Part shown: positions 35,009-45,764 of the stretch, piece by piece
How the letters are laid out: each line of letters opens with the position of its first letter
How positions within the stretch are numbered: the stretch's first letter is position 1
DNA from: Anthopleura xanthogrammica
Taxonomy: Eukaryota; Cnidaria; Anthozoa; Actiniaria; Actiniidae
DNA: 64,000 nt
Assembly: GCA_964019055.1 (NCBI GenBank)
Contig: OZ025216.1
Location: 1,801,001 to 1,865,000, forward strand
Direction: 5' to 3'
Program-made: the position numbers and the translations under genes
Notes under the pieces: generated by a model
The model's database searches: none
The model's input: only the letters and a program-made list of their open reading frames with translations
What the model was told of the DNA's origin: nothing

Positions 35009-37825
35009 GTGATGAGGATGGTGGTGGTGGGGGTGGTGGTGATGATGATGATGGTGATGATGATGATGGAGATGATGATGGTGATGATGATGATGGTGGT
35101 GGTGGGGGTGGTGGTGATGGTGATGATGATGATGATGCTGATAATGGTGTAACTGTAGCATTAAAAGGTCTCTGTGTAACGCTATCTGCAAGCTTCTCAA
35201 CCATTTGCTTTTCAAAGTGACCCAGTCCTGATTCGTTACTCGATCTTCCTACTTCATCTACAAAAGAAAAATAAGAAAATTGAAAGGAGTAAAAATATTC
35301 ATAAAAATGATATAAGCACGGCACGGTACGAAATCGGGATGAGCCTATCACTGCTTCATTGAACATCGTTCCGTCACGGTCACGGCACGTTACATCTATG
35401 CCGGTAATGCACCATATGTCCTCCGTTGTTCATCGTGAAATTTCGTTCCCAAAATACTGGGGCAAATGAAATTGAGTTTGGTTAATTTGGTTAACCTTTT
35501 GACCTTGGTGTAATTTTTTCCCATTTCCTACCACGTGTCATTATCTTGAGAATAAGATTTTTTTTTAGTTGTACTCATATTATTCATGTTTCTTCTCGTG
35601 CGCAACCGTTAAATAAAGATATGATACCCTAGGGAATGACACGTGGTCTGAAATGAGAAAACATTACGCCCAAGGTAAAGAGGTTTATTGTCAATAACAG
35701 CGGAAATTGTGTATCATCTGAGACCTGCTCGTTTCTGCGAGTAAAGAATTAAGGTTGTTTTGAAGACGTACCAGTAACCGTTCCTTGTTTAAGGAGGCTC
35801 AACGTCACCCCAAACACCGTCATTACCAAGACAACACAAAAGAACTTCGTCAATTTAACCAACTTCTTTTTCCTTTTCCCTTCAACTTTGACCAGCGTGA
35901 TGCTGTTGTTCCTTTGACCTGACGTACTAGTGAACTCTGGGAATGGCGGGATTTCTTGTAGCTGCTGCTTAGTAACGTCTGCTGTCTGCAAATTTAACGA
36001 CATTGGGGAAAATTACGATTTTTCCCACGAGCTACTGCTGATTGGTGGTTGTCAAACCAATCATTTTTAAGTCAGCGATCAGACGCCATTTTGGAATTAT
36101 TCGTAATCAGTCCCAGTGCCACTCAAATCAACGGAAAGACATGGTCGAGTTGGGTCTGGGTACAAAACTACTATGACCCAATCGTCAAGGAAAATGCATA
36201 TGATTAACGATGCTTCTAACCTCTGGGCGGCTCGCATTAAGTGAGGCATTTGCCTCGGTTTTCTTCTCTTCATTTTTGGCGGAGTTGTCTCCAGTTTCAA
36301 GACCACCTCTTTGTTTTTCTCCTTCTTCGGCTTCTTTTAACTTCTGCCGATGTTTGATTTTCTCCTGCAGAGATACCATCTGTTGTTGTTTTGTACATTC
36401 GAGATGTTGATCGAACCGCTGAACATCTTGGTGGTAGACTTCGAGGTGTTTTGATGCCTGTTCGTAAACGTATTCTTTTCCCTAATAATTATTATCAAAA
36501 ATATATCCTGTGTTAAGCGACCACCCTTTAACCGATCTCCCTCTATAACACGGCCACCTTGGAGGTGTTTCGATGCTTGTTCGTAACGTTATCAAAAATA
36601 GAACCTGTGTTAAGCGACCACCCTTTAACCGATCACCCTCTATAACACGGCCACCTTGGAGGTGTTTCGATGCTTGTTCGTAACGTTATCAAAAATAGAA
36701 CCTGTGTTAAGCGACCACCCTTTAACCGATCACCCTCTATAACACGGCCACCTTGGAGGTGTTTCGATGCTTGTTCGTAACGTTATCAAAAATAGAACCT
36801 GTGTTAAGCGACCACCCTTTAACCGATCACCATCTATAACACGGCCACCTTGGAGGTGTTTCGATGTAGAACCTCTTTTAAGCGACCACCTTCAGAGATT
36901 GGCAAGTTGGCCGCTTAATAGAGATATAAATTACTGCAAAAACCTTCTTTGGGACTTTGTCAACCGCATCCGGGCCGCTTAATCGAGGTTGACCGCTTTA
37001 TAGAGGTGAAAGCTACAAAGAGATGAAGAGTTTTATTGTTTGAGCAGACAATGCGGATACATTAAACGACCAAACCAAATTAAAGACAAGGTTATAAATT
37101 CATCTTCGTTTCGCAAATGCTAGCAGTTTAGGGCTTTATACTATTGAGCCCAAATGTTCTTTCTCTATAACTTTGAAGGTTAGAAATATAGGTTTGCCCT
37201 TCGATTGAATTTCTTTCAATAACTGTCTGCAAAACAGTCTGCAAAACAGGCTACTTAAAATCCAGTACTTCTGCTTTGGCTATGAGAAACACATCAATTA
37301 CATTCTAAATTCTTTGTATGCTTAAAATAGAAATAGCAACAACAGGTGTATCTAGAGACAGGCAAAATAATATATTTTCGAAAATGAAATTAGTTCCTTA
37401 ATAACAAACCGGATAAAAAACTAAAATTCACGCAATGTATACGTACTATAGTATTACACTTTATTTAATCTAAAAATATAGTACTTAGCTTAACTTACTT
37501 TATCAATAGGTGGTAAGACCCCCGAGCTTGTTTTCAAAAACGTCTTTCCATTATCTTCAAGCTTTTTCTCTTCACTCAAAGAGGCTTCTGTTAACCTTTT
37601 TTGAGAGATTGGTGGAAGAGTTCTCCTTAACAAACCAACGCCATCCTCTCTTTCTATTCTTTTCTCTAACCTCTCAGCGGCATTGCTTTGACTACCCAAG
37701 GTCAATAAATTGTTGGTATAGGATTTTGAAGTTTCAAATTCTTCATCGTTAGGATTTTCTGTCCAATTATTTAATTTTTTTAGGCGGGGATGATTAATTT
37801 GAAGATTTTCAAGATTGTACATCAT
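34377..37825 (-). CDS. Predicted type II membrane protein (T2), four exons, about 560 aa; related to T1
   Basis: Exons on the minus strand: 37499-37825, 36221-36481, 35772-35985 and 34377-35257, with phases 0, 0 and 1 in agreement. The cytoplasmic part includes LKKLNNWTENP, GVLPPIDK and a charged helix likely to form a coiled coil (KEYVYEQASKHLEVYHQD through KQQQMVSLQEKIKHRQK). A basic stretch (KRKKKLVK) precedes one membrane helix (FFCVVLVMTVFGVTLSLL). The outside part has a Ser/Pro tract written by a trinucleotide repeat, a Ser/Thr-rich region and a C-terminal helical segment (HRRIQKMIQRLNRMLARRYL). LNNWT, the LPPI motif, the membrane topology and the phase-1 intron after the helix are shared with T1 (4970-7574), but there is no chitin-binding domain. 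An alternative shorter form could start at the ATG at 36003, reading through the exon 3 acceptor. The function is unknown. Confidence 0.72.
34976..35150 (+). repeat. GAT/GGT trinucleotide tract inside the T2 coding exon
   Basis: The plus strand reads GATGATGAT...GGTGGTGG. The T2 frame on the minus strand reads it as about 55 Ser and Pro residues, without breaking the frame. Confidence 0.9.
35495..35688 (+). mobile_element. MITE with CCACGTGTCATT terminal motif, copy D, in T2 intron 3
   Basis: The best-preserved copy. The inner arms are ACCACGTGTCATTATCTTGA and AGGGAATGACACGTGGT; the outer arms AACCTTTTGACCTTGGTG and CGCCCAAGGTAAAGAGGTT extend the inverted repeat to about 60 nt per side. Confidence 0.85.
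36430..36890 (-). repeat. 97-bp tandem repeat, about four copies, overlapping the 5' end of T2 exon 2
   Basis: CGGCCACCTTGG recurs at 36551, 36648, 36745 and 36842, giving a 97-bp period. The exon border itself (36440-36510) is the outermost member: GAGGTGTTTTGATGCCTGTTCGTAAACG (8 bases split from its context) matches the GAGGTGTTTCGATGCTTG... of each unit. The inner copies lack about 21 bp that contain the splice acceptor. The text TAAGCGACCACC and CCGCTTAATCGAGG nearby (to about 37015) resembles subterminal repeats of DNA transposons. Confidence 0.8.
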
Positions 37826-38109
37826 AGATCTTGGACAGTAATTACTGAATTATGAAAATCTAGTCTTCCGTTTTAGCAAGATGGTTTTCGTGAAATGAGA
37901 TCACAAAGAAAACGAAGAGAATGGTCAGTATAACAAGATTAAAACCAATCGTAGGCTTGTGGGTTTTTAGTTTTCTATTCGCTTTATTCGACATCAATTA
38001 TGTATTGTGTAAAAACTTGTCAAATTCCTCGTCCTCATTAGTAAAAAAAGCTTATTTTTAACAAGATTGATAAACGAGATTGATGCTAGTTTCGTAATCC
38101 TTTCAGAGT

Positions 38110-38282
38110 TTCTTTCTTTCTTTCTTTCCTTCCTTCCCTTATTCACATATTCTTTTTCTTCATTTATTCGACCATCCATTTGCTCGTTCGTTCGTTCTTT
38201 CTTTCCTCAGTTCGTTATTTCTTTTCCTTTCTCCATTTTGAGTGACAAGTTTTTCCCTTATCTTCTTAACTCTAAATACTAG
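38110..38282 (+). repeat. Dispersed repeat, inverted partner of 43088-43280
   Basis: TTTCTTTC/TTCC-rich start, then CATTTATTCGACCATCCATTT, GCTCGTTCGTTCGTTC, TTTCTCCATTTTGAGTG and TCTTCTTAACTCTAAATACT. The same sequence occurs inverted at 43088-43280. Confidence 0.8.
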
Positions 38283-40180
38283 TATTATCCAAACTTACTT
38301 GTCAATTTAAATAAAGATAATTCACAAGTAGTTCTTGGAAATCTGGAGGAGAATTAAGTCGACTTAGCTAGAAAGTACGTACTATGAATGATAACAAACT
38401 AACTGACGTTCTGCATTAATTTTTCTACATCTTACTTCCTTTTTTCCTTCCTTCCTTCCTTCCTTCCTTCCTTTTTTCTTTCCTTCCTTCCATTTTTCCT
38501 TCCTTTCTTCCTTCCTTTCTTTCATACTTGCTTCTTCCACCTTCGAATCCAACGATTAAAACCTCCCTTTTTTCCACATCAATCTTTATCATATCCTAGA
38601 TCATCTTCAATTATTAATCTCTTCCAATTTTATTACCTTCTCTCGTGCAGTAACTATAGTCCACTCTATCTTACAACTTTCTATTTCTTTCGGCACCGTC
38701 TAAACTTCAAAACAGTGTCATAACCAATCAATCCACCAGAAACTTAGCTACAGATTCACTTTAAATTCTATAGATACACTTTCAAAATTCTCAAGTGCTA
38801 CCCCTAACTCAAGGGCTATTTTTCTTATATTTTCTTTTGTTAGCATCGCTTCCAAAAAAAATATCGATAGGTGTCTATGTGACAACAGCTTTGACGCCAA
38901 ATTCATTTATATTAATAAGTAGTTGTTCCCACATCCTAAATATATACAGGATAAATTATATTGTTATTGAGATTGTATATATGTCAATGTGTGGGCGATG
39001 TTTCTGTTTGATGCATGGTTGTCGTGGATAATTTGAGATAATTTTGAAAGCAAAGGAGTCGGTATACATCTTAATGAAATGCCTGTAGGTACGTAGGTTT
39101 CTCATTGATTGATATGTTAGTAGTATTCGTGCTAAATCGGTACCAAAAGGAATAGGAAGTTGTAAAAATATTGAGCCATAGTTACTGCACGAGAAAAAAA
39201 AATTCGAATTGGAGATATTGAGAGAGAGAGAAGATGATTCAATAGAAACTTGATGGTGGTAAACTTTATTTACACAAATTTAGATATACAGAAGAAAGAT
39301 ACAAATACTCGATAATAAAATACAAGTCAATAAAGTAAGGTTACAAAAATGTGTATGGCTGCTGAACTAGTTAGTGCTTTCGAATCAGCAGTCACCGATT
39401 TTCAAGTAAAAGAAGTATAAACCTTATGCAAAACTCAATAATGAGGAATACTATATATACTAGTACTGTTTTCCATTCACGAGCTGTTCAGCTCCTAAAG
39501 TCATAACAGCCAGCATTCAAAAGCACATGCTAAAATTAGTATTTAAGCAAAATTTGGATGCTCTAGCATAAATACTAGGGAAGTTACAGCAATTTAAAAT
39601 TGTAGAAGGATTTGAATATGAAACACAGCCATGGCCCGACAAGCCTCGTTTTCATGTTTTGTCGCATGCTTATAACTCTGCAAATATTTATCATTATTCT
39701 TTGAAACTGTGCACAGTTTCTTATTCACGATATTTCCTCGATTCAAAATATTTCGTTAAGCTTTCCCTTTATGCAAATTTGGGGCGACCGATATTGCATG
39801 AAGTACGTATGAAGATAGGAGGGATGTAAGGAAGCACGGTTGTCATGGAAATTAAGCAAAACATTAGTCTTTCGAGGAGAGCTGTTCCTTAAAAATTTCG
39901 TAACTTCCGTTGATGTTGAGCAATAAACAGGACACTGTAGAAACAGGAAGTACACAGGTTTCCCTGTGGCTCGGCTAACGTCAAAAAATACTTCCCTTCC
40001 TAGCTTAGCTTCCTCTCAAAAAACATAGACTCAAAAATGAATGAATGGTTACTAGAACTTGTCGACACAGCGCTCTTAGTATCAGATCTATGATTCTGTT
40101 TCCTGAAAGTCATACAACCATCTATTTATTACATGAGTATAAACATCGCTCTACACATTTTGCAAACCAAATTTTTTATC

Positions 40181-40460
40181 GATCTAAGTCAGGGCATGGC
40201 TAACTCACAGATCGAACCCTGAAACAACCTCTGGGCTGATCTAAGTCAGGGCACGGCTAACTCACAGATTAAACCCTGAAACAACCTCTGGGCTGATCTA
40301 AGTCAGGGCATGGCTAACTCACAGATCGAACCCTGAAACAACCTCTGGGCTGATCTAAGTCAGGGCACGGCTAACTCACAGATAGAACCCTGAAACAAAT
40401 TCTGGGCTGATCTAAGTCAGGGCACTAATTCACAGATAGAACCCTAAAACAACTTCTGGG
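40181..40460 (+). repeat. 57-bp tandem repeat, about five copies
   Basis: Copies start at 40181, 40238, 40295, 40352 and about 40409 (GATCTAAGTCAGGGCATGGC, TAACTCACAGATCGAACCCT, GAAACAACCTCTGGGCT), in the same orientation as 1081-1322. The left flank AAATTTTTTATCGAT resembles that of 1081. Confidence 0.95.
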
Positions 40461-41930
40461 CTGATCGAAGGAAGAGACCTAGGTCTAACAAACTCTACTC
40501 ATATGTGATGCCGAGTACAGAAATCAAACTCGAGACACCAGAGGGCAAGAAACATTCATTATTCCCTATACTAAGCTAAATTAAGCCCGTCATTCAAACC
40601 TTTTCAAGTTTCTTAGTACAAGACACGTTTTATCAAGTCTTTTCGTTCGATTATCCTGAGGGCTTTTCTCTTACTTGTTCTGTTTACGTTTTCCACAATT
40701 AAAAAAAATGTCTAAGAGGAATTTTCGCAGAATTGGATTAATTAGAATTAGAACGCTTAATTGTTTGTTTATCTTAAAGTGATTATTACTAGATATTATC
40801 ATTACGTTGAGCTTTCTTCAGTTGGCGACCTGAAAGTTTTCCTTTCCTTTCTTTCGTTTCGTTTGCTTTGATTTGATATTTTTCTTTTCATCTTTGGTTT
40901 TTCTCCTTGACTTTCTTCTAAAATTATAATTACTTTTTTCCTGTCTCTTTATTCGTCTCACTTTTTTTTATTTTATACCTTTTCCCCTTCGTTTGTTATT
41001 GTTTGACTCCTTTATTATCTCTGCCTTCGTTCAAACTCTTTTGTCTCAAATTTGGAATATCTTTTCCCGCTGTTTTCCGCCTTTTTTTAGCAGAAAATGT
41101 TATTGTTTCTTCAGTATTATTTAGAATTTCAGTCATTGTATTAATTCTAGCCTTCAATGTTCATGACAACCTTAAAAAAAATTCCCCCCTCATAAAATAT
41201 TCCGCTCATTCAGTAAAAACAAAATAGAAAGAGACACTATTCTCTTCGAAAAAGAATAGCAAATATCACGGTTACTTAACACCTTGTCTAATACATATAT
41301 TTGACCTTGGAATATCAGAGATAAGAGGTAATAACATATCCGTTAGGGATCGAATAAAGCTTTAATATAGATTTGAAATCAGGTTTTTCTTCGACGTTAA
41401 GTCTCGGAAAAGCTTCTTTAACTAATGGTCAACGTCGGTAAAGGTGATTAAATTCTTCAAATTGAAGTCATTAATTACCAGTTGAAAACATTCTTAGTTT
41501 CCATAAAATAAATGTATAGCTTTGGATTAACAAACGGGAAACAGCTTCTAGACAAATTGTCGCTACGAGAATATCTAAAAATTAGTGTAGTTGTAAAGAC
41601 AAAGTGATAAAGGGAGACTCAGGAAATTCCTTACGCAATTATCACGCTTCGATGTAAATGAAAAACAAATTCGAAGAAATCGGAGAAGTGATTTTATCAT
41701 CTCACTAGGTTATATTATCAGGGGGAAAAAAATGCTTTTAGTGCTTTAAAAATGAAGGAAGTTGGTCTTGGGGATTGGAAGCTGTCAGATAGACGTAATT
41801 TTAGGAAGAGAATTGAAAATGTAAAGCCCCCTCGGAACTGTCCACTGGCTGCATGAGCGCCAATCATCAGCGTCAAATTTCATTCTTAATTTGGGATTAT
41901 TTTTCTTAAATCAACTTTTCCAAGGAGAAT

Positions 41931-42018
41931 AATCTATGGAATTATCTATCGAATAATCTATGGAATTATCTATCGAATAATCTATGGAATTATCTATCGA
42001 ATAATCTATGGAATTATC
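41931..42018 (+). repeat. 24-bp tandem repeat, about 3.5 copies
   Basis: Unit ATAATCTATGGAATTATCTA plus TCGA, nearly identical between copies. The unit is itself partly palindromic. Confidence 0.9.
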
Positions 42019-43087
42019 CATTTACCAAGGCCGGAGGAAAATATTTAGTTTTGGTACTTTGAAGTCAACTTCAAAGTCTAAAGATTTTAATTACGCCCAG
42101 ATCTAATGGTGTTCAAACTGAACGACCACAAATCCTAAAAGCATGTGATATTCCTATATTAAATACCTTTTTCAATATCTTATACACCATTATTATCTAT
42201 TCTGAGGTTTTTTAGAGTGCCCATCTGGCAACACCTAAAGAAAGCATATTTGTTTTTCACTAAAGTATTTTTTTACGAGACAACACCATCTTGAGAGTTA
42301 CTGAGTGACTAAGTGACTTCTGTTGGCAGAAACTCTCTCAAAACGGTAGTCAAGGTCCTAAAACTTGTTAAAAACGGGATTTTTTAATGTTTTTTAAGTG
42401 GAAAAAAAAAACATTTGATAAGCGAGAGCTTCGTGTAGATTTGCACTCAATGCGTTGGGGGGAATTATAGTATCATTAAAGACAGTAAACCCAATGTAAA
42501 CGAGATGATATGATACAAGAAATTCTTCACCTTCACTCAGTTCTCAATGATGACGGAGGTCTAGAACTATAAAGGTTGATTTTAAAACCTCATTCCTCTG
42601 ATTTATTAATACTATAGTAATTAAGGAATCTCCCTTCGGTGTATTTACTTCTTTAATTCATGTATGGTGCTTATGAATTATCGATGTTTGCTCGGTTCCA
42701 AGATGAAAAATAATATCGTAGAAAAACTTCGGGAAACTAATCCTTTTCGTCTCCTTGACAGGCTTTCAACGCCAGGTGCTTTCGAACTTTTAATTTGTAA
42801 TTTAATTGAAATCCACGGATGGTCGTAAGACAAATTAAATGATACAAAATTGCCAAACATATGGTAAAGAAAGGGACTATTTTTGGAAAGTTAACAAAAT
42901 AGAGGGTGCGAGCGAGGGAAAATTTTAAGCGTTCCTTGTTCTGAATGCTGCTTGAAATTATATAGAACGTCCTTATTTTGTTATCATCGATAATACTTTC
43001 TAGTTGGGGCGTAATCCTCCTCTAGTTTTCCAAGGACTACTTGTGAAATATGTTTATATTTCGATTGAAAAGTAATGAGCGATAATA

Positions 43088-43280
43088 TTCAGTATTTAGT
43101 GGAAGAAGATAAGAGGAAAACTTGCCACTCAAAATGGAGAAAAGAAAAAATAACGAACCAGTAAACTGAGAAAGAACGAACGAACGAACGAGCAAATGGA
43201 TGGATGAATAAATGAAGGGAAAAGAATATGTGAATAAAGGAAAGAAAAAAGGAAGGAAGGAAGGAAGGAAAGAGAGAAAG
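43088..43280 (-). repeat. Dispersed repeat, inverted partner of 38110-38282
   Basis: AGTATTTAGTGGAAGAAGAT, CACTCAAAATGGAGAAA, GAACGAACGAACGAGC and AAATGGATGGATGAATAAATG are the reverse complement of 38110-38282. The pair forms a 5-kb-spaced inverted repeat. Confidence 0.8.
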
Positions 43281-44270
43281 AATTCGAATGAATGAATAAA
43301 ATAACTCTAAATGCCTCAAAAATAATCTGGAAGCAAACAGACCGGAATTTCAATTACTGCCACGTTCGCTATGAACAATCATCTAACCATCCTGAAGTAG
43401 GTCATTCATTTCCACGCTGTTCGAACTAGCCAGTGTTTTGTTCAGCCTTGTCAGGCTCCCATCATAATATGCCTTTCAGTCTCTACTAATTTTTTGTAGT
43501 ATTTTGTTTTGCTGACACAGGCTTTATCCAACACTTCAATCGCGCGACAGCTAGACGCTAGATTTTCTGGTTTTTTTCTTCCTTCTTTTTGATGACTAAT
43601 ATTTTTCTTTTTTATGATAAAATTTTGAATAGTATACATATAACAGTGCTAAATAATTCAAAATTTCAGCTGACTTCTATTGCAAAACCATCACATGCAA
43701 TATGTTTCGGATACTGACGTCTAAAATCAATATTTCTTTCCTGATTGATGTTATTTTTATTACATTCTTCTTCCTATGTCATTCCAATCTTTTTTTACAT
43801 CGTTATATTGCGCTTGATAAGATTATCTATCTAGATACATAAACAAAGATTATATATATGTTGTACACTATAGCAGATCATATGCATAACAATATGAAAG
43901 TCTTTTCCGCCTCAATTTAACTTTATCTGATCATAAACTTAATATTCTTTCCTGGATTTTGGCGATAAATGGTGGTTTAAAAACAATTAAACTTGGAAGG
44001 AAAAAAGAATTCTAATATAACATATATTCTTCGAAACAAAAAGAGATACTTTTTACAACTAAATACTAGTAAATGCTTTCTTTCTGCCTATGACAAGATA
44101 TAGCCTACAGGGTGCTTTTACAGTTTACCATCTTGTAGCATGTCTGCAGTTTTTACCCCACAGTATTTTTTAATGTTTTTGCATTCATTTAACACAGATG
44201 GTAGCTTTGTTTTTACTTTGCGAACAAGTTACTCGGTTGAATAAGTCCCTCTCGGTTTCCATCGACCGTT

Positions 44271-45413
44271 TTACATTGGGGACTCTACATCTTGTGTGGC
44301 GATTTCAGCTGTTACGAGCGATCGAGTCGTTGCCTTATCATGACTATGACTATGACTATGACTATCGATCGTCGTATCCTGAGACTTTAAATTTCCTTTT
44401 TTGAAGAACAACCTCTTCATCCCTACACGGAATTCCTTGCTGCAAAGGTAGTACACTATAGGATCGATAGAAGAGTTGATTACGAGGCATAGGATACTAA
44501 GATCTATAATCAAGAAGTAATGTTTTATCCCCGGGTGAAATATGTGCGTAAATGCTTGAACCGTACGTAATACATTGAACGGCAACATAGTTACAGCAAA
44601 AATGACCACCAGTGGAGTGAGGATTCTCTGTGCCTTCTTGTTTTGCTTGATTCGCCTTTTTTCCTCTTCCTTGAACAGTTTGCTCTTTACAGTATCTTCT
44701 CCGTGCATCGTCTTGTGGAAGTTGGTGCTCTGGCGCAGTTGAGTGGAGATCTTCCAGTATGTCATAGTTATGATGCTGAGGGGCAGGAGGTACCAGAAGA
44801 TCACCAAGCACACAGCGTAGGCCTTGAACATGAAGTTGTTCATAAACCCAGGCCATTCTGGGAAGCACACGTAGTATGAATAGCCTGGTATGTACCGATA
44901 AACGTACAACGGATACAACGGAGCAGCTACCAGAGCAAATGAAACCAACCAGATCAGAACAATCTTGAGCGTCACTCTCTTGAATGATTCGACTTTCTTT
45001 ACGAACACTTTACGGCTGATGATGTTTTTATACCTCTCGATGGCGATCACCGTGATGGACCAAATAGAAGCACCAAAAAATATATCTGATCCTGGGTAAA
45101 TGTAAAGGCACACAAATCGACCAAGCACCCAGCCATCATTCATGCTGCGACCTGCTGATTTGGCTGCCATGGGAAAGATAACCAGAAGAACTCCCAGATC
45201 AGTAATGGCGAGATTTCGCAGGTACAAGTTCATGCTGGTCTTCATATTGGCACGTTTGGTTATGACAACACAGACCATAATGTTGCCTAAAACACCAACT
45301 AGTGCGATAACCAGCTCTATGCTAAGTATCGTTGCACTAACAGCAAGTGAATACTTCGAGTATTCAACCGTTTGGTTGTTAAAAGTAGAATTCATTCTTT
45401 CTGTCCCATTCAT
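44271..45413 (-). CDS. Class A (rhodopsin-like) GPCR 2, intronless, 380 aa
   Basis: A single-exon receptor starting MNGTERMN, with three N-glycosylation sequons before helix 1. Motifs: LGN (helix 1), LAITDLG (helix 2), IAIERYKNI (helix 3), FAVTMLPFNV (helix 6, no Trp) and IDPIVYY (helix 7). It is the closest relative of GPCR 1 at 8794-9909: helix 3 to helix 4 is identical for 51 residues, and 40 more residues from helix 5 into loop 3 are identical, while the N-terminus, loop 2, helix 7 and tail differ. The tail contains SHSHSHSHD, written by a GACTAT-type hexanucleotide repeat. The opposite orientation and 35-kb distance exclude a simple tandem duplicate. The ligand is unknown. Confidence 0.9.
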   Translation of the reverse strand: MNGTERMNSTFNNQTVEYSKYSLAVSATILSIELVIALVGVLGNIMVCVVITKRANMKTSMNLYLRNLAITDLGVLLVIFPMAAKSAGRSMNDGWVLGRFVCLYIYPGSDIFFGASIWSITVIAIERYKNIISRKVFVKKVESFKRVTLKIVLIWLVSFALVAAPLYPLYVYRYIPGYSYYVCFPEWPGFMNNFMFKAYAVCLVIFWYLLPLSIITMTYWKISTQLRQSTNFHKTMHGEDTVKSKLFKEEEKRRIKQNKKAQRILTPLVVIFAVTMLPFNVLRTVQAFTHIFHPGIKHYFLIIDLSILCLVINSSIDPIVYYLCSKEFRVGMKRLFFKKGNLKSQDTTIDSHSHSHSHDKATTRSLVTAEIATQDVESPM

Positions 45414-45578
45414 GGTTTGTCGCTAGCTTCGTTTAGTTATCTACTCTGGGTCCTCGGGTTCTAAGCCTTAAGTTTCTCAAATGGTATTGATTATATAGTA
45501 TCTGAACACCTTGTCTGCCGCTGCACACGCGACACAATGACACCTAATGTCTCGCCGTTCGGTATATATTAGTCCAAC

Positions 45579-45764
45579 TCACGATTGATAGCAAGATAGA
45601 ATGTTGCAGCTGAATGATTTTTTTTGCAGACAGTCTTTCGTAATAAGGCTGTCAAGTTTCTCGTTGACAGGAAATCTGTGATTAATTAGCAGATTTTTTA
45701 ATTTGCGTTTGAATGTACGAAATTTTCTAATAGCGTAATTGATGTAGTTGAATCCAAGGAACAC
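45579..45764 (-). pseudogene. Possible remnant of a LINE open reading frame C-terminus
   Basis: The minus-strand frame reads NYINYAIRKFRTFKRKLKNL, which resembles the LPxxIRxxxxxxxFKxxLK segment near the end of many LINE reverse-transcriptase proteins. It is only about 60 codons long. A weak call from memory of the pattern. Confidence 0.3.

Larger units (their letters stand above)
37826..44270. other. Gene-free 6.4 kb between T2 and GPCR 2
   Basis: AT-rich DNA. Besides the repeats listed separately it holds TTCC microsatellites at 38448-38520. Short open frames are pyrimidine-tract or AT-rich artefacts, and no splice-consistent coding segment was found. Confidence 0.5.

Noticed and set aside
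41003..41227. Hydrophobic small open frame
   Set aside because: T-rich DNA reads as hydrophobic residues; no other support.
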